Assembly (NCBI RefSeq): GCF_041734735.1
Contig: NC_134901.1
Location: 29,044,857 to 29,108,856, forward strand
Origin: Babylonia areolata
Lineage: Eukaryota > Mollusca > Gastropoda > Neogastropoda > Buccinidae
Length of the DNA: 64,000 nucleotides
Direction of reading: 5' to 3'
Shown in pieces: positions 1-14,035 of this stretch. The notes under the pieces were generated by a model. The model worked only from the letters and a program-made list of their open reading frames with translations. It made no database searches and was not told where the DNA came from. Made by a program: the position numbers and the translations under genes. Numbering within the stretch: position 1 is the first letter of the stretch; each line of letters starts with the position of its first letter.

Positions 1-400
1 GACAGTGGAAGTAACTAAAAAATCTTGACAGTGGAAGTGTCTGGGTAATCTTGACTGTGGAAGTAACTTGATAGTTTTGACAGTGGAAGTGTCTGGGTAA
101 TCTTGACTGTGGAAGTAACTGAAAAACCAGGATGTGTTTGGATAATATTGACAGTGGAGGTAATGGGATAATTTTGACAGTGGAAATAACTGAAAAATCT
201 TGACAGTGGAACTATTTGGATAATCTTGACAGTGGAAGTAATTGTGTAATTTTGACAGTGGAAATAACTGAAAAATCTTGACAGTGGAACTATTTGGATA
301 ATCTTGACAGTGGAAGTAATTGTGTAATTTTGACAGTGGAAATAACTGAAAAACCTTGACAGTGGAAATGATTGGATCATTTTGTGTGAGGTATTTGGAT
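1..400. repeat. Minisatellite at left edge, 26-28 bp unit
   Basis: The core TTGACAGTGGAAGTAACTGA recurs about 14 times with variants (AATTGTGTAATT, CTATTTGGATAATC), including an almost exact higher-order repeat of about 106 bp between 186 and 350. The array is cut by the window edge. On the minus strand the unit contains TTTTTCAG, an acceptor-like string. Confidence 0.88.
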
Positions 401-569
401 AATTATGACAGTGGAAGTAAGTTTTGACTGTGAAAGTGGAATCCTACATTGGACAGAAGTCTGTCCATATCGGGAGGAGGGAGGAGTTGGATAGGTTTGA
501 CAATCAGTCTGTGCCCCTCTGTAGATACAGTGAAGAATGCCCATCTTGACACGAAATGGAATGTGGAAC

Positions 570-720
570 GCAAGTGTGTGTGTGTGTGTGTGTGTGTACA
601 TGAATGTATGTTCTGTGTCACATGTGGTAGTGTAAGCTGTGTGTGTGTGTGTGTGCGCACGCATGTGCACTCACACACACACACACAGATATGCATGTGT
701 GTGCACATGTGTATGTAAGT
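570..720. repeat. GT/CA microsatellites
   Basis: GT tracts occur at about 577-598 and 639-655, and a CA tract at 671-685, mixed with GCGC variants. No gene is seen. Confidence 0.9.
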
Positions 721-819
721 ATGTGTGTATTCATGTCAGATGTGTATTTGTCACTGAAAAATATCTAACTGAACAGATATGAGGTATTTCATAATGCCAT
801 TTCAATATTCTCTCAAAGA

Positions 820-1190
820 TGTCATGACTTTTCTAGTAATGTCTCTTCGAGCAGAATGTTTTATAAAATATATGTCTTGTTATATATATATGTCTTGTCA
901 AAAAGACATGGTCTTTTCAAAGATGAAAAGTCTTTTCAAACAGATTTTTTCGGGTAAAATATATAATGTATTATCACATGTAGAATGTTATAAAATATCT
1001 TGTCAAAGATAGAATGTCTTGTCAGATATAAAAGGCACAGTGTCCTCAAAATTGCAGTATCTTGTCAAAGGCACGTTTTAAAAGATTCAGTGTTTTGTAA
1101 GAGATATAATGTTTTGTCAGACACACATTTGACAAAGTCTTCAGTCTTGAACCTATCATATACATGCATGATGACTGTATTGTAGTCTTT
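820..1190. repeat. Degenerate short tandem repeat
   Basis: The strings ATGTCTTGTCA, TGTTTTGTCA and AAAGATA recur every 18-25 bases with heavy divergence. This gives spurious open frames rich in Cys, Gln and Ser. Confidence 0.55.
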
Positions 1191-1394
1191 GTCATAAATT
1201 TAATTCATTACATATTAACTGCCATATCATTTATAGAACAACATATGTGATGTTGCCCAAGCCTGTTTATTTTGATTTGTAGCTGTTTTGTTCTTCATGA
1301 AATTGCATTGTTATGTGCAATAAACTAACACACATACTGGTGTGTTAATATGTGTACGAGTGAAAGAAATGGTACACACACACACTGTATTCAG

Positions 1395-1520
1395 TTCAGT
1401 TCAGCAATTCAAGTAGGCGTCACTGCGTTCTGACAAATCCATATATGTTATACCACATCTGCTAAACAGGTGCTTGACCAGCCGCATGACCCAACAGGGT
1501 TAGTCAGGCCTTGAGGGAAA
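1395..1520 (+). repeat. Short interspersed repeat, family D (copy 1)
   Basis: The copy contains GGCGTCACTGCGTTCTGACA, AATCCATATATGTTATACCA and GTCAGGCCTTGAGGGAA, followed by an A-rich region. Related copies occur at 41345-41470 (plus) and 39964-40092 (minus). The family is not named. Confidence 0.75.
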
Positions 1521-2182
1521 CTAAAGTGATACGAAGTAAAATAAAATATGTAAATAAAGAGACAAGTAATCAAATTAATGAACTGATAGAATAGTAAATT
1601 AAAAAAACGAAATAAAACAAACAGATAAATAAAGGAAATAAAATACAGAAAAAATAAATATCTGAATGATATGAAAAAAATAATAAGATAAATGATGTAT
1701 GCCACATTTGCAGATAAACTGGAATCCTTTTTTTAAATTTACTTGTGTGCAGCTGGCTAATTAAAACAAGTAACTGAGAGGAATGTGGAGCTCACTCTCC
1801 CTCTCTCTTACACATACACAGCCTCTCTTTATTCATCTCTTGCTTTTACAATACTCACTTTCATTGCCAAGTAGAAAATGATATCTGTAGAAGTAAAATT
1901 TCGCAGTGACATGTCAAAATCTGAGATCACTAACATTCTGGTTTCTGCCATGGTGTTAAGACGTCTGTTTTTGTGCATCCACCTGGGCACTGTCCACTTC
2001 ATGACAGGTGGTTCACAGAGGGACAGACATGCAGAGAGACAGAGAAATTGGAGACAGAGAGACAGACACAGGAACAGAATGATAGAGAGACAGAAAGGGG
2101 CAAAAAGAGAAAACTGACGCAGAGAGAGAGAGAAAGGGGAGGTCGCTGACAGCTTGAAGAAGAGACAACAGTGAGACACAGA

Positions 2183-2600
2183 TTATAATAATCAATAATT
2201 AGCATTTGTATAGCACCTACCCTTGTGTAGAGACAAATCAGACCACTCACACACCAGTCATTCACACGCTTGCATAACTCTTTTTGCACAAAAAAAGTAT
2301 TTACAAAACTGAGGAAAATGGACACAAGGTAGAGACAAAGGAGGGGCTGGGAGATGGGGGCTACTTTGGAAAGAGGTAGGTTTTAAGGGCAGACTTCAAT
2401 GAGGTGAGTGCAGAGACCTCACGAAATGAAGGAGGAAGTTCATTCCAAGTGCAGGGTCCAGAGATGGAGAAAAGTGGCAGCCAGCTGGAGTGTTTGAATC
2501 TGGGTATACAGCAACAGAGCAGATCTGAAGCTGACCAAAGAGGGTGAGATGGGGTGTGAGATGAGAGAGCCAGAGGGAGAGTTAAAGACGACCAGACAAA
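2183..2600 (-). mobile_element. L2/CR1-like LINE, 5'-truncated 3' end
   Basis: Read on the minus strand, the segment encodes the typical reverse-transcriptase C-terminus (GPCTWNELPPSFREVSALTS, then LKSALKTYLF). It ends in a GTGCTATACAAATGCTAATT tail with ATTATTATAAT, as in L2-type elements. Only the last 400 bases are left. Confidence 0.8.
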
Positions 2601-2869
2601 AACTTGTACCAGTCTTCTTTTTTTTCTTCTCTCATTCCAAAAAAAATTCTTTCACAAATCTCTAATGACTCACTATTTTTACATCCTTCCATGGCCCACA
2701 GACAGCCCAAGGCAGTGTGCACAGTCACTGCTTCCGACAGTTTGCATCACGCAGCTTTTCAACAGCTTGGATATGACGCACCCATTTGATTATGAAGTAC
2801 TCCTGCTACAAAGGCAGTGGTGTGCATTCTTTGCAATATTTACACTTTCAACTCACCACTGATCTGTAT

Positions 2870-5030
2870 ATGCATATATTTATCTATATGGTTATAAAAA
2901 ACTCATTGCATTACAACAAAGTGTGAGGGGAAAAACCCTGAACAGCAAGCAAATCTGGGAAAATAAACACTTGTGCACGCAGCAGCCAGAGTTGGCAGGA
3001 TTATGAAAAATACAGATTCAACAACTGCCAACAAACCATCAGCTAATCTTTTATTTTCTACACAAGTTACCTTCTGCTATTTTTTCAAGGATGAATTAAA
3101 AAAAAAAAAAAAAAAAAAAAAGTAAACTGTCATGAACGTTCTATTTCCACACCAAACTACCTCCCAGTCACACACCAGTTGTGAGCCCTTATTTACATAT
3201 CACTTCAGAAAGCTCCATATTCTTGATTCATTGTACCACCAGAAATGATTCAATGCAGCAACGTATTCTCAATAAACAATACAGAAAGAAGGTAAGCATG
3301 TTTTGGAGTTATCTACATATGTACTATTTCCATACGCCCCTTCAGAGACAGACTAATGGAGAATCTCATGCATACCCATGAAACAACACATCCACAGATA
3401 GATGATAGAAATGCAATTTAATTTTTTCAAATGAACAGGTGAGCAGTTTTATGCATTCAGAGAATAACTTAACATAATCATTTCTAAAACCGTACCAACC
3501 AAAACGTGAAAAATGAACATTTCACACAGAATGACTGAGAAAAAAAAGTCAGTGATTCTCACCTACACTAGTTTTTCATCATGCTAAAATGACACAGTCT
3601 TCATAACATAAAAAAAAGAAAAAAAGAAAAGAAAAAATGTTTTTCATTTTTGTGTATTTCATTCGTAGCTCATTCTTACTGAAAGCTCCTAAAGAAGTTT
3701 CTAAATTTTGTTCTAAAACACTCCATCTCCTAAACTATCAACAGCTAGTGTCTTTGTAGAAATAGTAGGTGGTTGAACAGTTCCACCATACTTTGAGGGT
3801 TCAAGAAGCAAAAATAATGGCAGTGCTTTACTAAGGATTTCTCCAGTTTAACTTCTTCGTATTACTTTCTTTGCTTTCCTTTTTGGAATCAAAGTTGTGT
3901 AACATGGTATACATTCTCAGTGATTCTGTGCATCTCATGACACCTCAAATATAGAACTTAAAAAAAAATATCCTTCTGTCAATAACACGAAGATCTAAGA
4001 TGGACGAAAACAGGCATAATACTCAGATTCAACATTTCTAACATTGGAAAACACATACACATGCACATCACCAACACATGCATCCCCTCCAAAACAGGTG
4101 TTTTTCTTTTGCTCTTTGTTTTTCCCCTCTGTCATCGTCTAACATCGCCAAGTGAAAAGTCCATTTCTAAACTCCTGGTGTCAACCCAGACCCTACACCA
4201 GACTTGCATATGCACATGCACACATCCAGTCATGAAATGGGCATCTCCTCATCGTTTTCCACAATGCCTCTTCAGTGTTAATGGCACATGACCGCCCCGA
4301 GACACCATACACAGACAAAAAACAATCTAGTGACCAAACAATTCTCATCAAATTCCACACTGAATACAATGTAAAACATAGTCAGTAAAGAAATCTTCTT
4401 TTTTTCCCCTTGCCAATGTGGTACAAAATATCAAGGTCCAAGAAAAAACCCAGCTATAATAAAACATTTGGTTACTAAAAACAAAGTGAAAAACATCAGG
4501 TTAGGACATGTACTTCTGTAAATCTAAGACAATGCTCTTGTCATTCCAACTGGACTTTCAGTTGAAGATATGCATGTGTCACAGTCACTGACAAAGAACA
4601 ATGCAATCACAAGATAAAAGATCTTTACATAATCTGAGATGTACATCTGATGTATACACCAGTACCTGGTTACTGACACTCACAATGCACACATTCCTAC
4701 ACGCAATGCTAAACACACACGCACACACACACACATTTGGAACGAGTTGTGCATCTTACTATGTTGCTGCCAGCCACATATTGTGTTATGAAAAAAAAAA
4801 AAAAAATTATCATCACCAATACGAACACAAACCAAACAGCATTTCTGCAACTTGTTTCCCTCCTTGTCAATATTCAGTTTCTCTCTCAACCTGCTTGCGG
4901 GATCACTGTCTGTTTTTAAGGGTCTGTCCTGACAAGGGCTGTTCCCTTCTTCAATCACTTGGATCACTGGCAGCTGGAACATGTTGCTAGTAAAGTGGCC
5001 CACTAACCAAGTGACATTACTCTCTGCACT
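2870..5030. other. No recognisable gene or dispersed repeat
   Basis: AT-rich unique-looking sequence with a poly-A tract near 3100 and short CA runs near 4715. It probably includes the distal RBM39 3'UTR. I see no further coding feature. Confidence 0.5.
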
Positions 5031-5034
5031 CAGT

Positions 5035-5330
5035 TGGTTGAGGGAACACTACTCCCTGCACACAGCTGGTTCAGGGGACACTACTCCCTGCACACAGCTG
5101 GTTCAGGGGACCTGGTTAAGGGGACACTACTCCCTGCATGAAACTGGTTCTGGGGACACTACTCCCTGCACACAGCTGGTTCAGGGGACCTGGTTCAGGG
5201 GACACTACTCCCTGCATGAAACTGGTTAAGGGGACACTACTCCCTGCATGAAACTGGTTCAGGGAACACTACTCCCTGCACACAGCTGGTTCAGGGGACA
5301 CTACTCCCTGCACACAGCTAGTTCAGGTAC
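5035..5330. repeat. Minisatellite, about 32-bp unit, about 9 copies
   Basis: The unit reads GGTTCAGGGGACACTACTCC followed by CTGCACACAGCT. Copies alternate between CACACAGCT and CATGAAACT endings, and one or two carry a short GGACCTGGTT insertion. It lies in the probable RBM39 3'UTR. Confidence 0.9.
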
Positions 5331-6008
5331 TGCTCCACACCATTCTGTTAACACTGGCAGCATGAAAAACATCTCCTGAGACCAGGTCCTGGTCAGTTTT
5401 TTGTGTGACTAACCACACCCCTTTAACATCTCCAATGATGGAATGGAAAGTTCTCATGCATCTTTTCACCTTTGGTTTCTTTGCCAGGGATGGGGAAAGT
5501 GAAGGAAGAACTGCCATGTCTACAGGCTAGAAAATCTGAGCAACTGCATGTTTAAAACTGACAGTTATGCGCAAAGAACATAACTGTTTCTGGAAGATCA
5601 CTCAAAACTCTACACAATGTGAGATGTTGGGAAACTGCCTCTTCTCTAAGGTGCTTGTCTTTTGACAAGACAGACTTCAATCCTGACTTCCCTCCTCATC
5701 TGGCACTACACCCTCCTTTCCAGAAACATGAAAAGTCATTGTCACTCCAGATCATTATTCTGAATCTACAGACAGTATGCACAGTGCACCTTGTGGGTGT
5801 CATCACCCTCATGCCCATAGTCAATTAGCCGGACATTTTCAGGACAGAAATGCTACCAGGTGCCAATCTACTACTGCCAGTGGAGGTGGTGACAAACACG
5901 AGAAGGGAGAGAGAGTTCAACTGAATGTGACCAGGGTGGGGGGAAGAGGAGGGGTGTGGGTGAGGGGCTGGGGGTTGGGGGTGGGGGGTGGGGAGAGTGT
6001 CGCCAATC

Positions 6009-6163
6009 TCATCTGAGGGAGGGTGGTATAGACATCAGCCCAGCACTGAAGCCAGAGCTGAGGGCCTGGGAGGAGGGCATGAGGGGCTGGCTGGCCCGTA
6101 CAGAGTCCACAAACAGGGAGGAGTAGTTGGGCAGGGGCACGTAGGCTGCTGTTATCACACGGC
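6009..6163 (-). CDS. RBM39: RBM39 exon 12, UHM C-terminus and stop codon
   Basis: The acceptor TGTGTGTTTCAG precedes 6163; the exon enters in phase 1 and ends at TGA 6011-6009. It encodes [20 protein letters not shown] then [20 protein letters not shown] and [10 protein letters not shown]. The first part matches human [16 protein letters not shown]; the tail is longer than the vertebrate one. The first coding bases and the acceptor are also the repeat unit of the 36-bp minisatellite that fills the preceding intron. Confidence 0.96.
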
Positions 6164-9100
6164 CTGAAACACACAAACCACCTGTTGTTATCACACTGCC
6201 TGAAACACACACACCACCTGTTCTTATCACACGGCCTGAAACACACACACCACCTGTTGTTATCACATGGCCTGAAACACACACACCACCTGTTGTTATC
6301 ACACGGCCTGAAACACACACACCACCTGTTGTTATCACACGGCCTGAAACACACACACCACCTGTTGTTATCACACTGCCTGAAACACACACACCACCTG
6401 TTGTTATCACACGGCCTGAAACACACACACCACCTGCTGTTATCACACTGCCTGAAACACACACACCACCTATTGTTATCACACGGCCTGAAACACACAC
6501 ACCACCTGCTGTTATCACACGGCCTGAAACACACACACCACCTGTTCTTATCACACTGCCTGAAACACACACACACCACCTGTTGTTACCACACGGCCTG
6601 AAATACACACACCACCTGTTGTTACCACATGGCCTGAAACACACACAAACCACCTGTTGTTATCACACTGCCTGAAACACACACACCACCTGCTGTTATC
6701 ACACAGCCTGAAACACACACCACCTGTTGTTATCACATGGCCTGAAACACACACACCACCTGTTGTTATCACACGGCCTGAAACACACACAAACCATCTG
6801 TTGTTATCACACGGCCTGAAACACACATACCACCTGTTGTTACCACACGGCCTGAAACATATACACACCACCTGTTGTTATCACACTGCCTGAAACACAC
6901 ACACACCATCTGTTGTTATCACACTACCTGAAACACACACACACACACACCATCTGTTGTTATCACACGGCCTGAAACACACACACACACACCATCTGTT
7001 CTTATCACACGGCCTGAAACACACACACACACACACACCATCTGTTGTTATCACATGGCCTGAAACACACACACACTATATGTTGTTATCACACGGCCTG
7101 AAACACACACACACCACCTGTTGTTATCACATGGCCTGAAACACACACACATACACGTCACACCACCTGCTGTTATCAAACGACCTGAAACACACACACA
7201 CATATTCCACATCACCTGCTGTTATCACATGGCCTGAAACACATATACACACACGTCACACCACCTGCTGTTATTAAACGACCTGAAGCACACACATCAC
7301 ATCACCTGCTGTTATCAAATGATCTGAAACACACACATCACACCACCTGCTGTTATCAAATGATCTGAAACACACACATCACACCACCTGCTGTTATCAA
7401 ATGATCTGAAACACACACATCACACCACCTGCTGTTATCACACCACCTGAAACACACACACACACACAAACCACCTGCTGTTATCACACGATCTGAAACA
7501 CACACACACGTCACACAACCTGTTGTTATCACATGGCCTGAAACACACACATATATCACATCACCTGCTGTTATCACATGGCCGTAAACACATATACACA
7601 CACGTCACATCACCTGCTGTCATCAAACGACCTGAAACACACACATCACACAACCGTCTATTATCACATGACCTGAAACACATATACACATGTCACACCA
7701 CCTACTGTTATCACACCACCTGAAACACACACATCACACCACCTGCTGTTATCATATGACCTGAAACACACGTCACACCACCTGCTGTTATCACATGACC
7801 GAAACACACATATCACATTACCTGCTGTTATCGTACAACCTGAAACACACACACACACGTCACACCACCTGCTGTTATCACATGACCTGAAACACACACA
7901 AACGTCACACCACCTGCTGTTATCACACGGTCTGAAACACACACACATATATCACACCACCTGCTTTTGTCACACAATCTGAAACACACACACATATATC
8001 ACACCGCAAACACACAGTCACCAGTGATCCTCATTCCAAATCATCAACATTTACCATTATTTTCTACACTGGCACTCATAGGTATATAGACGTAGCCATT
8101 ACTTTGTGAACAATCTAGTTGCATTTGCCCTCACTGACATGCAGGTCAGTTTTGATAAGCAGGTATATCATGGCAAAAAGTATGACACAAAACCATGCAC
8201 ACACACATGCATACACACATATACAAAAACATGGCCACACACATACACCCACCCGTGCAAACACCCACACACAGATTACCCCCCCCCTTGCCCCCCAACC
8301 ACCACCACAGCCTCTCCCCCACCCACAAACAGAGCAGACAAAAAAAACCAACAGTTGCCACCCACCCAACAGCAGGACCCTTACCTCCAAAGTATCGGCC
8401 ATGGAGGGAGTTGACTGAGGCGATGGCAGCAGATATGGTGGGACACTTGACATACACGTTGCCTTGAGGTGTGCTCTTGTCCACGAAGATGTGCAGCACC
8501 CCCCCATGCTTGTTGCACTCCTCGATCACATCGTCACGGACCTCCTGGTCCCAGTTCGCCCGGTTCTCCCTGCAGACACCAACACTTAACTCTGTTACCC
8601 CTCAAGACATATCACACAATCTCCAGGTCTCAATTCTCATGTTTCTCCCTGAAGACACCAACACACAACTCTGTTACCCCTCAAGACATGTCTAGCACAA
8701 TCTTCTGGTGCCAGTTCTCCCGGCATACACCAAGACACAACTCTGTTACACCTCAAGACATGTCTAGCACAATCTTCTGGTGCCGGTTCTCCCTGCATAC
8801 ACCAAGACACAACTCTGTTACCCCTCAAGACATGTCTAGCACAATCTTCTGGTGCCAGTTCTCCTGGTTCTCCCTGCATACACCAAGACACAACTCTGTT
8901 ACCCCTCAAGACATATCTAACACAATCTTCTGTTACCAGTTCTCCCTGCATACACCAACACACAACTCTGTTTCCCCTCAAGACATATCCGAGACAGTCT
9001 TCTGGTCCCAGTTCGCATATTTCTCCCTGCAGACGCCAACATGCAACTCTGTTACCCCTCAAGACATGTCCAAGACATCTCCAGGTCTCAATTCGCATGT

Positions 9101-12100
9101 TTCTCACTGTAGACATCAACAGGCAACATTGTTAACCCCCCCCCCACCCCTTTTTTTTTTCAACATTGTTACCCCTCAAGCTGTGGTGTCCAAGATAATC
9201 TCCTGGTCCAAGTTCACATGATTCTCCCTGTAGACACCAACATACAACATTGATACCCCCCCCCCCCCCCCACCCTTTTTTTTTTTTTTTTTTTTTTTTA
9301 ACATTGTTACCCCTCAAGCCATGGTGTCCAAGATAATCTCCTGGTCCCAGTTCACATGGTTCTCCCTGAAGACACTAACACATTACTCTGTTACCCCTCA
9401 AGACATATCCCACACAGATCTGCTCCCAGTTCACATGTTTCTCCGTGCAGACACTAACAAACAACTCTGTTACCCCTCAATTCATGTTTCTACTTGTGCA
9501 TACCAACACACCACTCTCTTCCTCTCAAAAAGTACCTGTACACAACAGCACACAACTCATATCTCTTACCTCTCAAAACACTTTTTTCTTTCATGTACAG
9601 CACCCTGAGCTCTTAGACAGAAAGGGCACTATACAAACATACTTTTTTTTTCTGTTAGGACCTTTTTTCTCTCTTGCAAAGGTGGTTCTTTTTTCTTCAG
9701 TTAATAGAAGACAATCCACATTCAACATATGATTAGAGAAAAAACATAAAGACATTAGACCTTCAATGAAGTCAGCACTGCTAATAATGAGAACAAACAA
9801 TGGCTATGGAGCATACAAGTTTTATGGATTGTTGTAATCAATAAACTATTATTATCATTATTATCGTATAACATGTCCATCACACACACACACACACACA
9901 CACAAACACCCACCAAATAACAAAGAAAGAAAGATAGAAAATGGGGAGTGGGCGGGAAGTGCAAATCAAAACCTCACACACAAAATGACAGTGCTTGTCA
10001 AAGAAACCTGAACATACAGACAGTCTGCTCTGACAGGCAACCAGATGCACAGCAGGGAAGACCTGCTGCAAAGCCAAGCAGGAAGGAGTACTGAAAAATG
10101 GTCTTCAACCCTGAACTTACCTGTGCACACACCAGTCCTACCAGTGCTGTGTGGTAGGTCAGTGCTGAATGTCACTCAAGTCTACCCCAGTGTCCTGACT
10201 AACATCAACAGACTGGTGTGGTAAGTGCTGAATTGTCGACACTGACGTCTGCCCCAATGTTTTCAACATGCATTTTTTTAGACTGTTGTGGTAAGTGCTG
10301 AATTTCAATGGAGTTCACCCCAATGTTCTTAAGTTACGTTCAATGAATGTTGTATTAAGTGCTGAATTTCACTGAAGTTCACCCCAATGTTTTTAACCCA
10401 CTTTCACTGACTGTTGTGATAAGTGTTGAGTGTAACGGAAGGTCACCCCAATGTTTTTAACTCACATTCACTGACTGTTGTGGCAAGTGTTGGGTGTCAC
10501 TGAAGTTCACCCCAATGTTTTTAACTTGAGTTCACTGACTGTTGCGATAAGTGTTGATTGTCACTGAAGTTCACCCAAATGTCTTTATCCACTGTCTTAT
10601 ACTAACATGAACAGACCGTTGTGTTAAGATCTGTAAGCCACTGGAGTTTACACCACTGTCGTTACTTACATGAACTGTTGTGGTTAAGTGTTGTATGTCA
10701 CTGAAGTTTACCACATTATCTTTACTAATATGCTCACACTGTTACGACACTTTCTTTTCATTCATGCTACTAATATCAACACAATAACAAGTGCCCATGT
10801 TTTCACCAGGTAATTTCATGGTGTTCGTTTATTTGCCACAGTTGCATATAACACATCATAACAGGTAATACATTACAGCAATCATGAAGACCAGTCATCC
10901 ACAACACACTGAAAAAAACTTGATCAAAGTATGTTAAAAACCAAATGAGTTATGTCCATTTTATTTCAGTGACCCCTTTTTCATGGATTTCTTCAGAATG
11001 TTCCAGGACAGAGAGAAGAGGCTATACTTTTCTCTAAACAGGCTGTTCAGATTTAAAAAAGCCCACTAATGGAATCATAGCCATACTTAGTGCACCTCTT
11101 TTCAAGGTTCAACACTTTCCTACAGCCATCCCTTGTTCAATTTCCATGTATCCAATTATTTGACCAATTTCTCCCCCTGACAACCTGGGGGAAGAAAAAA
11201 AAAACTAAAAAAGACAACAACAACAACAAAAAAAGAAAAAAAAAAGAAAAAAAGATTCAACCAGCTGCCATAGTGAAGCGGTAAGCTTCTCAGACTAAAG
11301 ACATGGGTTCGAGCCCCATCAGAGGTGGGTTCTTTTGGCCAGTGGCCGGCTTCTACCCAGGGCCGAGTGTACTATGGGCTCAGAGGAGACTCAAACCCCA
11401 CAGTCGGGGGTCATCCACTTCACAGATGGATCTGTGCTACTCAAATTTCCTGACAAAAAATGTAGGTGTCTGTATTTCTCAGCCTAGCTGACACGGAGAT
11501 GTATCATAAGATTATAGCCTTGTCAAGTAGCCCCAAACCTAATTGGACCCCAATATAACAATAATGTACATTTATATAGCGCCCTTTCTCACTAAGAGCT
11601 CAGGGCGCTTTACGTGAAAGAAAAATATCACAAATTACAAAAATCATTCATAACCACTCTTTCTCAAAACCCCTCCCCCCCCCCTCCCCCCCCATTCTCC
11701 CTCTCCCACTCTTCATGCATCCAAAGTGAGCTGACATGAATGGTGTAGGAGAACAAGGAAGCTGAGAGTGCTAATACATAGGTTTTAAAAAGATGAGTTT
11801 TTAGTGACGAGCAAAAAGCAGAGACAGAATCAGATGCACAGATATGATGAGGAAGGTTGTTCCAGATGTGAGGAGCAGTGAAAAGGAAGTTTTCATCACC
11901 ACCACCATCATGTTCATAAAAATACAGAAAACAAATGTTGAAACTCATTTTTTTTCACAACACCAAAACACCTCAAGGCTAGAGACAGATACAGGAGAGG
12001 AGGAGAGAAAGACAGACTGACTCATTTTGGCACACAACAGTTTTCGAATGTAACTCCACAATGAGTCTTCAGCCACCTTTTCGCCTGGCTTCTTAGTCAT

Positions 12101-13993
12101 CGAGCCTGAAAGTGTCCAAGGAAGACAATGGAGATAAATAGACTGATTTCATACACCACCAATAAAATAAGCCATGTCAAAGTAATACCAGAAAAAGAAA
12201 ACTCTGAAGCAAGAATGCATATATAAATTCAAGAGAATGTTACACACAGAGTCGTGAACAATTGTTGGTCCTGTCTTGTAAACAGGTTGTAACATCACTT
12301 CAACAGCCAGGCGCTGCTTTGAACAGGGAAAATGGAACTTTCTGCTGTCTCCTCCTGGGCTTTCTCCTATCCCCCCTTGTTTTCTGACCTTGGTGGCCTC
12401 CACTGTCATTCCTCCCAACCTTGTTTGGACCAGAGCGTAAACAGTGACAACTCTACCGACACTGTGCTAAACTGGACTGTAACCATTTTATCAATCAGCA
12501 GCCTGCCAGCAGTACTGGACAGACATTGTGTTAACTGAACAGTAAATACCTATCTACTTTAGCTCTTCAGGTCAAGTTGCTGGACATTTAGAGCCAAGAT
12601 GCCAGTAACAGAGATCTACTGCTTCATCCGTAACTAGTGGAACACTCTCTGTTGATCTTCAAAGACAAGAACAATGTCAAGAGAAAATGTAAACACATAC
12701 ACAGAACTCTTAACTTCTTTTTTTTCAGCTGATTTGCATGACTCTTGAGAATGATCCTTGTGGCTTCCAACATTCTAATTCCATAAATGCTTTTAACAAA
12801 ATTCTGAAACCAAAGAGATGTCTATCACAACAACAAAAGAACAAGAGAGGCAAGGCCTTCTAGACTCACTTGTGATATAGACTTTATCCAATACAGGAAT
12901 CACAAGAGAAAGAGAGAGAGAGGAGAGAGAGGGAAAACATGAACATGAAGAACATGAACAACATGAACAAATGTTTTATTGAGGGTAAACTGGACAAGCT
13001 GAAAGCTTCTTTGCACCATGCCCTCACTCACTCGCAAACACACACACATACGCACAAAAGAAGAAAAAGAGAAAAAAAAATCAGTATGGACACTGTAGAC
13101 AGTAACAACAACAACAACAAAAGTTAAACACAAAACACAGAATATACGGAATATAACCCAGTCACACACATGCGCACATACGCACCAGTTTATGCACGCA
13201 AGAGAGAGATAAAGAGAGAGAATAACAAAAATGTGTTCTGTATGAAATATTATAAAGCTGAAAAGAAAGGTGTAGAGTGGGATTCAACCACAGCAGTTAT
13301 GTGCAGAAGCAAGATGATTTACCAAAGGGCCAAAACACATTTGATCACAATTATCCGGACATTTAAACATGTTTTTTTAGCACAATAAAGTGACTACTCC
13401 AATTGAGGTAATAACACTATTCAAATCATGTTATTTTGATTTATCTCAATTATTTAATTATTCTAATTACGTTTGCAGTAAAGGAGACATTGCCACTGCT
13501 ATAGGCACACCGCAACATACTGCTGTTTTCTCCAAATCTGCACCGAGCAGCGTACGCTAGGCCTACCAAAATTGAGTAAGCTCTGCCTTAAAGATGTCGT
13601 CAATTCAATTTTTTTACGCTCAAATTGGTTTATCCAGTATCCACTTTAAACTATTCATATGCAATAAACACATCGATTATGCAGTTCATTATATGTGTTC
13701 TGTCCAGAATTTGTTGGGTTTTTTCCTTTTCGTTGCAAACAAGAAAAACAATGTCATGACATTTTTAAACCCAAAATAAAAAAACCCATAATAAAAAAAA
13801 AAAATTCTGGATCAGAGCCTCAATGAAATAAACTGTTCATGATCTGGAAACGCAGCTTTATCTGGAAGACATGTAACCTATCACTGGTATGAGAGCAAAG
13901 ATTTTTTTCATTATGATTATTTCAAATTTGGTATTGACAAAGGGTTTCCAGAGAAAATGAATTTGTTAAAAGTTTACCACGGATACTCACTCA

Positions 13994-14035
<42 letters not shown>

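Larger units (their letters stand above)
2600..6008 (-). other. RBM39: Probable RBM39 3'UTR and downstream sequence
   Basis: Directly after the stop codon there is a long stretch with no coding frame of interest and few transposon remnants, in contrast to its surroundings. A minus-strand AATAAA-type signal (plus-strand TTTATTTT) lies near 3048-3055 and could end a 3'UTR of about 3 kb. The exact end is not visible. The stretch contains the 32-bp tandem array at 5035-5330 and a poly-A tract near 3100. Confidence 0.35.
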
